Shown in pieces: positions 1 to 8,394 of a stretch of 64,000 bases of DNA. Numbering within the stretch: position 1 is the first letter of the stretch; each line of letters begins with the position of its first letter. The stretch is from the NCBI GenBank assembly GCA_951813045.1, contig CATOTF010000002.1, positions 744,001 through 808,000 on the forward strand, given 5' to 3'. The notes under the pieces are model-generated. The model was given only the letters and a program-made list of their open reading frames with translations. It made no database searches and was not told the origin of the DNA. The translations under genes were made by a program, and so were the position numbers. The DNA comes from an uncultured Rhizobiaceae bacterium (lineage in GTDB: Bacteria; Pseudomonadota; Alphaproteobacteria; Rhizobiales; Rhizobiaceae).

Positions 1-294
1 GCATGCCTTTAAATTCCGTGCGCGGGAATAATAACCAAGACCCGCCCATGCCTTGAGTACATCGTCAGCGGTCGCGTCAGCTAGGTCCTCGACAGTGGGC
101 CATATTTCGACAAACTTTTGAAAATATGCACCAACAGTCGCGACTGTTGTCTGTTGAAGCATGACTTCCGACAGCCAAACGTGATAGGGATCAGAACGTA
201 ATCCCCGTTTGCCATCATCGGGGCCAACACGCCAGGGTAAAACCCGCGCGTGACGGTCGTACCAGGTGAGTAATCGGGCCGAAAATGATTCCAT
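1..294 (-). CDS. mutY: A/G-specific adenine glycosylase MutY (N-terminal part, gene runs off the window)
   Basis: MutY removes adenine mispaired with guanine or 8-oxoguanine in base excision repair. The 98 visible codons start at an ATG (complement of 292-294) and show the family N-terminus: a [12 protein letters not shown] stretch, then [15 protein letters not shown] with the helix that carries the TTV motif, and [14 protein letters not shown] leading into the helix-hairpin-helix region. The rest of the glycosylase domain, the iron-sulfur cluster and the NUDIX-like C-terminus lie outside the window. The start codon is only 12 bases from the divergent start of the DUF721 gene, so promoter or ribosome-site elements of each gene must overlap the other. 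Identity is secure from these motifs and from the mutY/DUF721/dsbA/smc order typical of Rhizobiales. Confidence 0.93.
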   Translation of the reverse strand, partial: MESFSARLLTWYDRHARVLPWRVGPDDGKRGLRSDPYHVWLSEVMLQQTTVATVGAYFQKFVEIWPTVEDLADATADDVLKAWAGLGYYSRARNLKAC

Positions 295-306
295 GGAGAG
301 CACCCT

Positions 307-819
307 TTGTCGCAGGACGCTAAAAATCAATGGGTTTTAAGACGGGGTGCACAGCCGGTTGCGGACCTTGTCTCGAAATTACTTGACCCGGTGATCGAAC
401 GCCGCGCCGGAATGACGCTCGATCTAATCGCGTCCTGGAATGAAATTGTCGGCGAAAAACACGCAAGTTATTCCCGCCCGGAAAAACTGAACTGGCCACG
501 GCAAGTCAGTGATGATGATCCATTTGAACCGGCAACGCTGATAGTTGCCTGCGAAAGCGGTCATGCGCTATTTTTGCAGCATGATACCGGTGCGATTATT
601 GGCAATATCAACGCTTATTTTGGTTTTACAGCGGTGGGGAAGGTCAAGTTGGTACAAAAACCACTGCCCGCTCGTGATCAACGTCGAAAGTGGGGAAAAC
701 AAAAACTGAATTCTGAGAATACAGAACGGTTAAACCATATGCTGGATACGATTGAAGATGGACCGATTAAAGACGCCTTGAAGAAAATGGGCGAAGGTGT
801 ATTCAGCAAAGGTTCATGA
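307..819 (+). CDS. DUF721 (DciA-like) protein
   Basis: This 170-aa protein belongs to the DUF721 family. The family includes DciA, which in many bacteria helps load the replicative helicase DnaB; whether this member does so is inferred from the family. The conserved core is visible around residues 35-65: a [14 protein letters not shown] stretch followed by a [10 protein letters not shown] segment, and a later [13 protein letters not shown] segment resembling the second half of the domain. The chosen start is TTG at 307, preceded by GGAGAG at 295-300 with 6 bases between; no in-frame ATG gives a full domain. That ribosome site sits on top of the divergent mutY start codon. The C-terminal 50 residues are charged and probably disordered. 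Confidence 0.85.
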   Translation: MSQDAKNQWVLRRGAQPVADLVSKLLDPVIERRAGMTLDLIASWNEIVGEKHASYSRPEKLNWPRQVSDDDPFEPATLIVACESGHALFLQHDTGAIIGNINAYFGFTAVGKVKLVQKPLPARDQRRKWGKQKLNSENTERLNHMLDTIEDGPIKDALKKMGEGVFSKGS

Positions 820-964
820 ATACGCGTTCATTCTTGCTCATCTGGACGACAATTTGTCACAACACAAAAATTTGCAATGAAACTCCATAAATTAGCCTTA
901 GAATCATTGCGAAAGCGATGCAATTTCGCCCATAAAACCTAAAATACACTGCAAGGATTGAAAA

Positions 965-1594
965 ATGAAACTGCTCGACCGTCGGAAATTTATGTTTTTA
1001 TCGAGCGCAGTGGCGCTCACTGGAATTGTCGGTGGTACTGTCCATGCCCAGACGGTATCTGGATTGTTCGATGATATTCCCTTGGAAGACAATGTCATGG
1101 GTGACATCAACGCCAAAGTGACAATTGTGGAATATGCCTCGATGACATGTCCCCATTGCAAGTCATTTCACGAGAAAATTCTCCCTGGCATCAAAGAAAA
1201 ATACATTGATACTGGGAAAGTGAAATACATTCTTCGCCCATTCCCGTTTGACGGCGACCGGCGTGGGGAGGCCGCATTTATGTTGGCCGAATGTGCACCC
1301 AATAACAATTATTACGCCATGATTGATGCACTTTTTTCAACCCAGAATGTTTGGGCCGGGCAGGGTAATCCCGTTCCCGAACTGCTGCGCCTGTCAAAAC
1401 TGGCTGGCATGACGGAAGCTGATTTCAAAGCTTGTCTTGGTAATCAGGACTTGCTGACAAAGATTGTAGATGGGCGTAATAAAGCGGTGAAAGATTTCAA
1501 CGTTCGGGCCACACCTACAGTTTTTGTGAATGATGAAAAACTTGGGGATTCAACACTTGATTCCCTCTCAAAAGCCATCGAATCTGCACTCTAG
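965..1594 (+). CDS. DsbA-like periplasmic thiol:disulfide oxidoreductase
   Basis: A 209-aa thioredoxin-fold protein with a CPHC active site at C62-C65, the DsbA type. The N-terminus (MKLLDRRKFM followed by a hydrophobic stretch ending VHA) looks like an export signal with a twin-arginine, so Tat export is possible; cleavage would fall near residue 28. The cis-proline loop is seen as RATPTVFVN near residue 180. It would oxidise cysteines of exported proteins, or act as a ScsC/BdbD-like oxidase; partner not visible here. It sits between the DUF721 gene and smc, the usual Rhizobiales order. An RBS-like AAGGA lies just before the ATG. A hairpin follows the stop codon. Confidence 0.9.
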   Translation: MKLLDRRKFMFLSSAVALTGIVGGTVHAQTVSGLFDDIPLEDNVMGDINAKVTIVEYASMTCPHCKSFHEKILPGIKEKYIDTGKVKYILRPFPFDGDRRGEAAFMLAECAPNNNYYAMIDALFSTQNVWAGQGNPVPELLRLSKLAGMTEADFKACLGNQDLLTKIVDGRNKAVKDFNVRATPTVFVNDEKLGDSTLDSLSKAIESAL

Positions 1595-1619
1595 TGTTAT
1601 AAGCGACCCAATTATTGAA

Positions 1620-1642
1620 GGTTGGGAACCGGTTTCCCAACC
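1620..1642 (+). terminator. Hairpin between dsbA-like gene and smc, possible terminator
   Basis: GGTTGGGAA (1620-1628) pairs perfectly with TTCCCAACC (1634-1642) across a 5-base loop. It lies 26 bases after the dsbA-like stop codon and 37 bases before smc. No run of T follows beyond ATTT, so an intrinsic terminator is only one reading; an attenuating or mRNA-stabilising hairpin is also possible. Confidence 0.4.
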
Positions 1643-1679
1643 ATTTCGCCCATTATGGCGTTGGTTTTAGGTCGCAAAA

Positions 1680-4600
1680 ATGGAATTCAACAAGCTACGC
1701 CTTTTGGGTTTTAAGTCCTTTGTGGAACCGACCGAATTCTCCATTGAAAAGGGTTTGACCGGCGTTGTCGGGCCGAATGGCTGCGGAAAATCAAACCTTG
1801 TTGAAGCACTTCGCTGGGTAATGGGCGAAAACTCCTATAAAAATATGCGTGCGTCCTCGATGGACGATGTGATCTTTTCAGGATCCGGCAACCGCCCGTC
1901 ACGCAATATGGCCGAAGTTGCCCTGTTTCTTGACAATGAAACGCGTCATGCACCGGCTGCGTTTAATGATGCCGACGAATTGCAGGTTTCGCGGCGTATC
2001 GAGCGCGAAGCAGGCTCCGTTTACCGCATTAACGGCAAGGATGTTCGTGCCAAAGACGTGCAATTACTGTTCGCTGACGTTTCGACGGGTGCTCGCTCAC
2101 CTTCGATGATCGGGCAGGGGCGTATTGGCGAGTTGATTTCGGCTAAACCTCAAGCGAGGCGGGCTTTGCTGGAGGAAGCGGCTGGCATTTCGGGTCTCCA
2201 TTCGCGCCGCCATGAGGCGGAGTTGCGCTTGCGCGCTGCTGAAACCAATCTCGAACGGCTTGATGACGTTGTTTCGCAATTGGAAACGCAGTTGGACAGC
2301 CTCAAAAGGCAAGCGCGTCAGGCCAATAGGTACCGTAATATTGCAGGCGACATTCGTAAGGCGGAAGCAACAATTTTGCACCTGCGTTGGATGGCAGCCA
2401 AAGCAAGTGCTGGGGAAGCTGAAAAAGCGTTGACGGACGCAACCGTTACTGTGGGTGAAACCCAGTTGGTGCAGACGGAAGCTGCAAAAGCGCAGGCAAT
2501 TATCGCTAGTAAATTGCCCAAGCTGCGCGAAGACGAAGCAAAAGCGGCTGCAGCTTTGCAACATGTTATTATCTCCCGCAACCAACTGGACGAAGAAGCA
2601 AAACGCGTTGAAAAACGCAAGCAGGAACTGATTGCCCGGGCGACGCAGCTTGAAGCGGACATCAAACGCGAAGAAGAAATGATCGCGGAAAATGGCGATA
2701 TTATCGAACATTTGGCCCGTGAAGAAAAACAATTGACCTCGGAAACCGATGGTCAGGATGAAAAAGAAGTGCAGACTAAGGCCAAGCTTGAAAAAGCAAC
2801 CGAGGACCTTGCCGAAAGCGAACAGGAGCTTTCGTCTATTACACAAGAACTCGCTGCCATTCGCGCACAGTCCAGCCAGACCGAACGTAATCTTCGAGAA
2901 GGAAATGACCGTAGATCCCGCCTGCAACAGCAGGTAGCAACTGTTGAGACTGACCTTTTGGAATTATCGAAAAAGATTGCTCTGGAAACCGGGGTTCAGG
3001 ATAAAGCAAAACATGTCGGTGAGTTGGAACAATCCGCTTTGGAAGCAGAAACTGCTGCAGAACTGACGGAAAAGGAAGCGGAAGCCGCCCGCGAGGTTGA
3101 ACAGGCAAGCCGGAGCCCCGTAACGGAAGCGCAAACTGAGCTCAATCGGATTGAGACAGAAGCCAAAACATTGGCTCGAATATTGAATTCTGGTGGAAAG
3201 GATCTGTTCCCTGCAGTTCTTGAAAATGTTCGTGCGGAAAACGGTTATGAAAAAGCGCTCGGTGCAGCGCTGGGTGAAGATCTCGACCTGCCAATTGACA
3301 AGTCCGCGCCCGCTCACTGGTCGTTGATTGCCGGTGAGGGTGATCTGCCCCTTCCAACCGGTGTTGATGCGCTTTCAAAATTTGTATCAGCGCCGGCTGA
3401 ACTCTCCCGTCGTCTTGGGCAAATCGGCGTTGTATCCAAAGATCAAGGAATTTCGCTGGCTTCATCGCTGCACCCGGGTCAACGCCTTGTCACGCTGGAT
3501 GGAGACCTGTGGCGTTGGGACGGTTATGTGGCGACTGCTGAAGCACCAACGGCGGCTGCATTAAAGCTCGAACAGAAAAACCGTCTGGCCGAACTTGATG
3601 CGGCAGCAGTGCAGGCAACAAAGAACCTACGTTCCGTTGAGTCTGTGTTTGATCAGGCAAAGAAGAATGCAGCAATAGCGCGTGAGAACGAGCGAACTTT
3701 GCGTGAAAATCTTCGCGAAAACCAAAGTAGGTTGGGTTCTGCCAGAAAGGCATTGTCCGAAGCCGAACGTTCGATTGGGGAATTATCCAACCGCCAGTCG
3801 GCGCTTGAAGAAGCTAAAGTGCGCCTAGCTTCAAGTCTTGAAGAAGCCGATGCATTCGTTCTTGAAGCTGAAACCGCAAGGGCGTCATTGCCCGCGATTG
3901 ATGCGCTGGAGAGCAAATCACAGGTAGTCGGGAACACAACATCGCAACGTCGTGCGCAATTGGCTGAAGTTCGAGCGGAATTCCAAAGCCTGGCTCGGGA
4001 AAATGCCCTGCGGGTTGAACGTTTGGCAGCCATTGGTCGCGAACGGTCAGCCTGGAACGAACGGGCAATCAATGCGGACCGGCAAATACGGACCTTGCGT
4101 GAACGGCTTGCAGAAACAGTTTCTGAACGAAACGCTGCGGAAGCTGCTCCGGACGACATCTTGTTGCGCCGCCGCGCATTGATGAACCAGATTGAATCTG
4201 CGGAATTGGCGCGCAAAGAAGCCGCAGATGTACTTGCCGCGATGGAAAATGATCAACGGGAAGCTGATAAGGTTGCAAATGGGGCATTAACAGCGTTGTC
4301 CGATGCTAAACAGGTGCATGCTCGCGCAGAAGAACGGGTCGCTGCTGCCCGTGAGCGCCGCACTGAAGTTGAAGGTCGAATCGTCGAAGAATTGGAATGC
4401 CAGCCGCATATGGCTTTCGGGCAAACTGGCATAAAAGATGAAGAAAAGCTGCCTGAACAGGAAGCGATTGAACGCAAGTTGGAGCGGTTAAAAGGCGAAC
4501 GGGAACGTTTGGGCGCCGTGAATCTGCGTGCAGAGGAAGAACAATCGGAAATTCTGGAGCAGCGCGATACCTTGGTAAATGAACGCGATGATCTCATTGA

Positions 4601-5135
4601 GGCAATTCGTCAGCTTCGAAATGGAATTCAAAGCCTCAACAAGGAAGGCCGGGAGCGCCTTTTGACGGCATTTGATGAAGTTAATTCTCAGTTCCAGAAA
4701 TTGTTTACCCACCTGTTCGGTGGCGGTACGGCCGAACTTCAGCTTGTTGAATCTGATGACCCGCTGGAAGCGGGCCTGGAGATTTTAGCCCGCCCACCGG
4801 GTAAAAAACCGCAGACCATGACGCTTTTATCCGGTGGTGAGCAGGCGTTGACGGCGATGGCATTGATCTTTGCGGTATTTCTCACCAATCCAGCACCGAT
4901 CTGTGTGCTGGACGAGGTCGACGCCCCTCTGGATGATCACAATGTCGAACGGTTTTGCAACCTAATGGACCAGATGAGCGCGGATACGGATACTCGATTC
5001 GTAGTAATCACTCACAATCCGATAACGATGGCGCGTATGGATCGTCTGTTCGGTGTAACCATGGCTGAAAGAGGCGTCAGTCAACTGGTGTCCGTCGATT
5101 TGCAGACTGCCGAAACATTCCTTGAAGCTGGATAA
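1680..5135 (+). CDS. smc: Chromosome segregation protein SMC
   Basis: SMC is the ATPase core of condensin and compacts and separates the chromosome in the cytoplasm. At 1151 aa it is full length. The Walker A GPNGCGKSN is at residues 31-39. Two long coiled-coil arms, rich in Glu/Lys/Ala/Arg, flank a hinge near residues 500-640 (FPAVLENVRAENGYEKALGAALG opens it, in two parts here: FPAVLENVRAENGY then EKALGAALG). The C-terminal head has the signature LLSGGEQALTAMAL and Walker B ICVLDEVDAPLDD, followed by the THNPITM switch region. No scpA/scpB neighbour is seen. Many long reading frames on the other strand across this gene are by-products of its codon use. Confidence 0.97.
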   Translation: MEFNKLRLLGFKSFVEPTEFSIEKGLTGVVGPNGCGKSNLVEALRWVMGENSYKNMRASSMDDVIFSGSGNRPSRNMAEVALFLDNETRHAPAAFNDADELQVSRRIEREAGSVYRINGKDVRAKDVQLLFADVSTGARSPSMIGQGRIGELISAKPQARRALLEEAAGISGLHSRRHEAELRLRAAETNLERLDDVVSQLETQLDSLKRQARQANRYRNIAGDIRKAEATILHLRWMAAKASAGEAEKALTDATVTVGETQLVQTEAAKAQAIIASKLPKLREDEAKAAAALQHVIISRNQLDEEAKRVEKRKQELIARATQLEADIKREEEMIAENGDIIEHLAREEKQLTSETDGQDEKEVQTKAKLEKATEDLAESEQELSSITQELAAIRAQSSQTERNLREGNDRRSRLQQQVATVETDLLELSKKIALETGVQDKAKHVGELEQSALEAETAAELTEKEAEAAREVEQASRSPVTEAQTELNRIETEAKTLARILNSGGKDLFPAVLENVRAENGYEKALGAALGEDLDLPIDKSAPAHWSLIAGEGDLPLPTGVDALSKFVSAPAELSRRLGQIGVVSKDQGISLASSLHPGQRLVTLDGDLWRWDGYVATAEAPTAAALKLEQKNRLAELDAAAVQATKNLRSVESVFDQAKKNAAIARENERTLRENLRENQSRLGSARKALSEAERSIGELSNRQSALEEAKVRLASSLEEADAFVLEAETARASLPAIDALESKSQVVGNTTSQRRAQLAEVRAEFQSLARENALRVERLAAIGRERSAWNERAINADRQIRTLRERLAETVSERNAAEAAPDDILLRRRALMNQIESAELARKEAADVLAAMENDQREADKVANGALTALSDAKQVHARAEERVAAARERRTEVEGRIVEELECQPHMAFGQTGIKDEEKLPEQEAIERKLERLKGERERLGAVNLRAEEEQSEILEQRDTLVNERDDLIEAIRQLRNGIQSLNKEGRERLLTAFDEVNSQFQKLFTHLFGGGTAELQLVESDDPLEAGLEILARPPGKKPQTMTLLSGGEQALTAMALIFAVFLTNPAPICVLDEVDAPLDDHNVERFCNLMDQMSADTDTRFVVITHNPITMARMDRLFGVTMAERGVSQLVSVDLQTAETFLEAG

Positions 5136-5172
5136 TCGCCCAAAGGCACCCTAGCGTGAAAGCCCGTTGTAA

Positions 5173-6828
5173 ATGGCATTAGCTGAGCCTCCAGAAGATT
5201 GTTTCTTTTTATTCGGGATGGGCGAATTGGGAGCTCAACCAGACCCTTCAATTATGGGAACCAAGGGTGCAAATCTGGCCAAAATGGCTGCACTTGGCCT
5301 ACCTGTCCCTCCTGGATTTGTCCTGAGTGCAAAACTGGGCCAAAAAATTGCAGCGGGTGACGACGCTCTTTCGAGCGAGCTTCGCCAGCAGGTTCAGGCA
5401 ACTATTGGTGAAATCGAAAATAAACTCGGGCGAGATCTTGGCAATGCAATTGCACCTTTAACGTTGTCAGTTCGTTCCGGCGCTGAAGTTTCGATGCCTG
5501 GAATGATGGATACGGTTCTCAATCTGGGCCTAAATTCAATCACCGTTGATGGCGTTGCCAAGGAAAGCGGAGACGAGCGCTTCGCCTGGGACAGTTATCG
5601 ACGGTTTGTCCAGAGCTTTTCTCAGGTGGTTCTGGACTTAGACAGTTACGATTTTGAAGATGTTCTGGATGAAGAACGCATTCGAAACAATGTCGAAACC
5701 GATGCCGATTTATCTGCGGAAGCCTTAAAACGGGTGACGGAAACTTTTTTGGAGATCGTTGAGCAAAATTTTGGAGAACCGTTTCCCCAAGATGTGTTTC
5801 GGCAATTGGATCTGGCGCTACTCGCGGTATTCAATTCATGGAATACATCCCGTGCAGTGCGCTATCGTGACATGCATAAAATTTCCCATGAAGGCGGTAC
5901 CGCAGCCATTATTCAGGCAATGGTATTTGGCAATCGCGATGAAAACTCCTGCACCGGTGTCTATTTTACCCGTAATCCATCCACCGGAGAAGCAATACCC
6001 TACGGCGAATACATGCCCAACGCGCAAGGGGAGGATGTGGTGTCGGGAATTCGCACTCCAATGGAATTGACAGAAGCTGCCAGAACCGCGGCCATGTCTG
6101 ACAATCCCTCCATGGAAAAGGCGATGCCGCAAGCGTTTGATGAGTTAATAATGCACGGTGAAGCTCTGGAAAATCACTTTAGTGATATGCAGGAAATCGA
6201 ATTCACGGTCGAAAGCGGAAATCTCTTTTTGTTGCAAACACGGAGCGGAAAACGCACACCGAAAGCCGGGTTAAAAATTGCGGTTGAACTGGTCAACGAA
6301 GGTAAGATTACCAAACAGCAGGCGGTTGCATCGTGCAATATATCAGATTTGGAAGGCATGCTTGTATCGAAAGTCCAGCCAAAACAAGGTGCAGTGATAA
6401 TTACGAAAGGTTTACCGGCTTCGCCGGGCGCAGCATGCGGCAAAATCGTATTTTCATCACATGAGGCTGAGCAATCTCACGATAATAGTGAGAGCTGCAT
6501 TCTGGTCAGGCCAGAAACTGACCCCAAAGATGTTCACGGTATGCACGCGGCCACGGGAATATTAACCACACGAGGTGGCATGACGAGCCATGCCGCAGTC
6601 GTTGCCAGGGGCATGGGAAAACCCTGCATAACCGCAGCAATGTCGCTAAAGATTGACCCAGGCAATCACACCTGCACGAGTGCGGGGCAGGTCTACCAAG
6701 TTTCGGATACAATCACGATCGATGGCAGCACTGGTCTGGTTTATGCTGGTGAGCAACCAATCGTCACGCCTGAACCGGACGGCGAGTTAGCAATTCTTCT
6801 CCACTGGGTCGAGGAGCTTGCGAAGTGA
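5173..6828 (+). CDS. Pyruvate phosphate dikinase-like protein without the PEP/pyruvate domain
   Basis: The 551-aa product matches the first two thirds of pyruvate, phosphate dikinase (usual length about 870-890 aa). The ATP-grasp nucleotide domain is intact by motif: GTKGANLAKMAALGLPVPPG near residue 30, LSVRSGAEVSMPGMMDT near 100, and YFTRNPSTGE near 265. The swivelling phosphohistidine domain follows, with TTRGGMTSHAAVVARGMGK carrying the catalytic H473. The protein then stops about where the linker to the C-terminal TIM barrel (PEP/pyruvate site) would begin. No remnant of that barrel was found downstream in the same direction; a convergent gene starts its coding end at 6870. The protein could not carry out the full reaction alone. 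It may be a phosphocarrier, work with a separate partner, or be decaying, although the frame is clean. Confidence 0.85.
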   Translation: MALAEPPEDCFFLFGMGELGAQPDPSIMGTKGANLAKMAALGLPVPPGFVLSAKLGQKIAAGDDALSSELRQQVQATIGEIENKLGRDLGNAIAPLTLSVRSGAEVSMPGMMDTVLNLGLNSITVDGVAKESGDERFAWDSYRRFVQSFSQVVLDLDSYDFEDVLDEERIRNNVETDADLSAEALKRVTETFLEIVEQNFGEPFPQDVFRQLDLALLAVFNSWNTSRAVRYRDMHKISHEGGTAAIIQAMVFGNRDENSCTGVYFTRNPSTGEAIPYGEYMPNAQGEDVVSGIRTPMELTEAARTAAMSDNPSMEKAMPQAFDELIMHGEALENHFSDMQEIEFTVESGNLFLLQTRSGKRTPKAGLKIAVELVNEGKITKQQAVASCNISDLEGMLVSKVQPKQGAVIITKGLPASPGAACGKIVFSSHEAEQSHDNSESCILVRPETDPKDVHGMHAATGILTTRGGMTSHAAVVARGMGKPCITAAMSLKIDPGNHTCTSAGQVYQVSDTITIDGSTGLVYAGEQPIVTPEPDGELAILLHWVEELAK

Positions 6829-6847
6829 GCCGTTTAAAGCTCACTTC
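6822..6847. terminator. Hairpin between convergent genes
   Basis: GAAGTGAG (6822-6829), which contains the stop codon of the dikinase-like gene, pairs with CTCACTTC (6840-6847) across a 10-base loop. It lies between two convergent genes and could serve both, but no strong T-run follows on either side. Confidence 0.45.
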
Positions 6848-6869
6848 AATTCGCCAGTAGATGTTCTGG

Positions 6870-8258
6870 TTAGGATCCCTGCAAACCTTCCTTTTTCAAC
6901 CATAGTTCGGTTTCATTCAACGCGCTTTGCAATCGGTCAAATAATAGATTGAGCTCATCTTCATTAATGATCATTGGAGGGCATATGGCGATCGTATCGC
7001 CAATTGGCCTCAGGATCACACCCTGTTCCTGACAAAGTTCAGCACATTTAGCTCCAACGCCTAATTTGGGGTCATAAGATTGTTTTGTTACTTTATCAGC
7101 GACGATTTCGACACCTGCCATGAGGCCCGAATTACGCACCTCACCAACCAACGGGTGAGTACTTAAATCCGCAAGCCGACGTTCGAACGTTGGTGTGATT
7201 GCACGAACTTTGGCACAAATATCCATACGTTGATAAATTTCAATCGCCTTCACCCCAAGCGCACAGCCAAGCGGATGTCCACCGTAAGTATAGCCGTGGC
7301 CAAAGACGCCGATTTTTGCTGACTGGGCTTCCAACGCGTCCATCATAAAGTCAGGAACCATCACAGCCCCAAGTGGTGCGTATGCTGATGTAAGCTGTTT
7401 TGCAGCTGAAATTGTATCTGGTTGCATGCCGTGGGATGTGGCGCCAAACCATTCTCCGGTTCTTCCAAATCCGTTGATGACTTCATCGTCAATCAACAGA
7501 ATATCGTGTTCTTTCAAGATGGGTTGTATGGCTTCGAAATAGCCCGACGGTGGTACAATGACACCGCCTGCACCCATGACAGGTTCGGCGATCATCGCCG
7601 CGATTGTGTCGCCCCCTTCTTTGTCGATCATTTGTTCAAGCGACGATGCCAGTCTGGAAACAAATTCCGCTTCACTCTCTCCATCTTGTCCAAATCGATA
7701 GTGGTGGGGGCAGTCAGTGTGCAAAATTCCGTCGAAAGGGAGGTCAAAATCGATGTGATTATTCGGCAAGCCGGTCAGCGAGGCAGCCATCAACGTCACG
7801 CCGTGGTAGGCCTTGATGCGTGAAATAATTTTCTTTTTCTTCGGTCTACCGAGAGCGTTGTTATAATACCACGCAAGTTTGACCTGTGTATCATTAGCCT
7901 CAGAACCGCTTGATGTGTAGAAAACCTTCGACATGGGTGTGGGAGAAAGTTCTTTGAGCTTTTCTGCAAGCTCAATCGCAGGCTCTGTGCCTTTCCCGGA
8001 AAACTGATGGTAATAGGGCAAGGAGCGCAACTGTTCGTTTGCGGCCTCAATCATTTCCTCGTTTCCAAAACCGAGCCCCGCACACCAAAGTCCGGCCATG
8101 CCTTCAATATATTCATTGCCCTGTGTGTCATAAATAAACACCCCCTTGCCGCTTGCCATAATTGTGGGGCCGGTTTCACGCAATTTATGCAACGCAGCAT
8201 AGGGGTGCAGGACCGCATCAAGATCGCGGGTTTGTACGTTTGATAAGGGCTGGCTCAT
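6870..8258 (-). CDS. Class III aminotransferase (omega-amino acid:pyruvate type)
   Basis: A 462-aa fold-type I PLP enzyme. The family motifs are present: GLWCAGLGFG near residue 60, FYTSSGSEAND near 120, KAYHGVT near 155, the IDDEVINGFGRTG segment with the cofactor-binding Asp near 265, and the Schiff-base lysine K287 in SAAKQLTSAYAPLGA. Members of this branch move the terminal amino group of omega-amino acids, diamines, beta-alanine or taurine to pyruvate or a 2-oxo acid; the substrate cannot be set from sequence. It stands alone, convergent with the dikinase-like gene and divergent from the acyl-CoA ligase. The start MSQPLSN fits the usual N-terminus. Confidence 0.88.
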   Translation of the reverse strand: MSQPLSNVQTRDLDAVLHPYAALHKLRETGPTIMASGKGVFIYDTQGNEYIEGMAGLWCAGLGFGNEEMIEAANEQLRSLPYYHQFSGKGTEPAIELAEKLKELSPTPMSKVFYTSSGSEANDTQVKLAWYYNNALGRPKKKKIISRIKAYHGVTLMAASLTGLPNNHIDFDLPFDGILHTDCPHHYRFGQDGESEAEFVSRLASSLEQMIDKEGGDTIAAMIAEPVMGAGGVIVPPSGYFEAIQPILKEHDILLIDDEVINGFGRTGEWFGATSHGMQPDTISAAKQLTSAYAPLGAVMVPDFMMDALEAQSAKIGVFGHGYTYGGHPLGCALGVKAIEIYQRMDICAKVRAITPTFERRLADLSTHPLVGEVRNSGLMAGVEIVADKVTKQSYDPKLGVGAKCAELCQEQGVILRPIGDTIAICPPMIINEDELNLLFDRLQSALNETELWLKKEGLQGS

Positions 8259-8394
8259 AAGAATTATTCCATGAAATTTCTTTTAGTGACCGTAAAACCA
8301 ATTGTGGCTCCGCTGCAAGACAATTGACGGGCAAAGGGTCTTTACGCTCACGTCAAACTGGCGCAATACTGGATGTTCAGATTGGGAGAATTTT

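Noticed and set aside
2097-2927. Long open frame on the minus strand (276 codons) within smc
   Set aside because: It lies wholly inside a clear SMC coiled-coil region, has Phe/Leu-rich composition expected from the complement of Glu/Lys/Ala codons, and no family marks.
6829-6870. A frameshift as the cause of the short dikinase
   Set aside because: The bases after the stop form a hairpin and then the end of a convergent gene; no frame downstream resembles the missing barrel.
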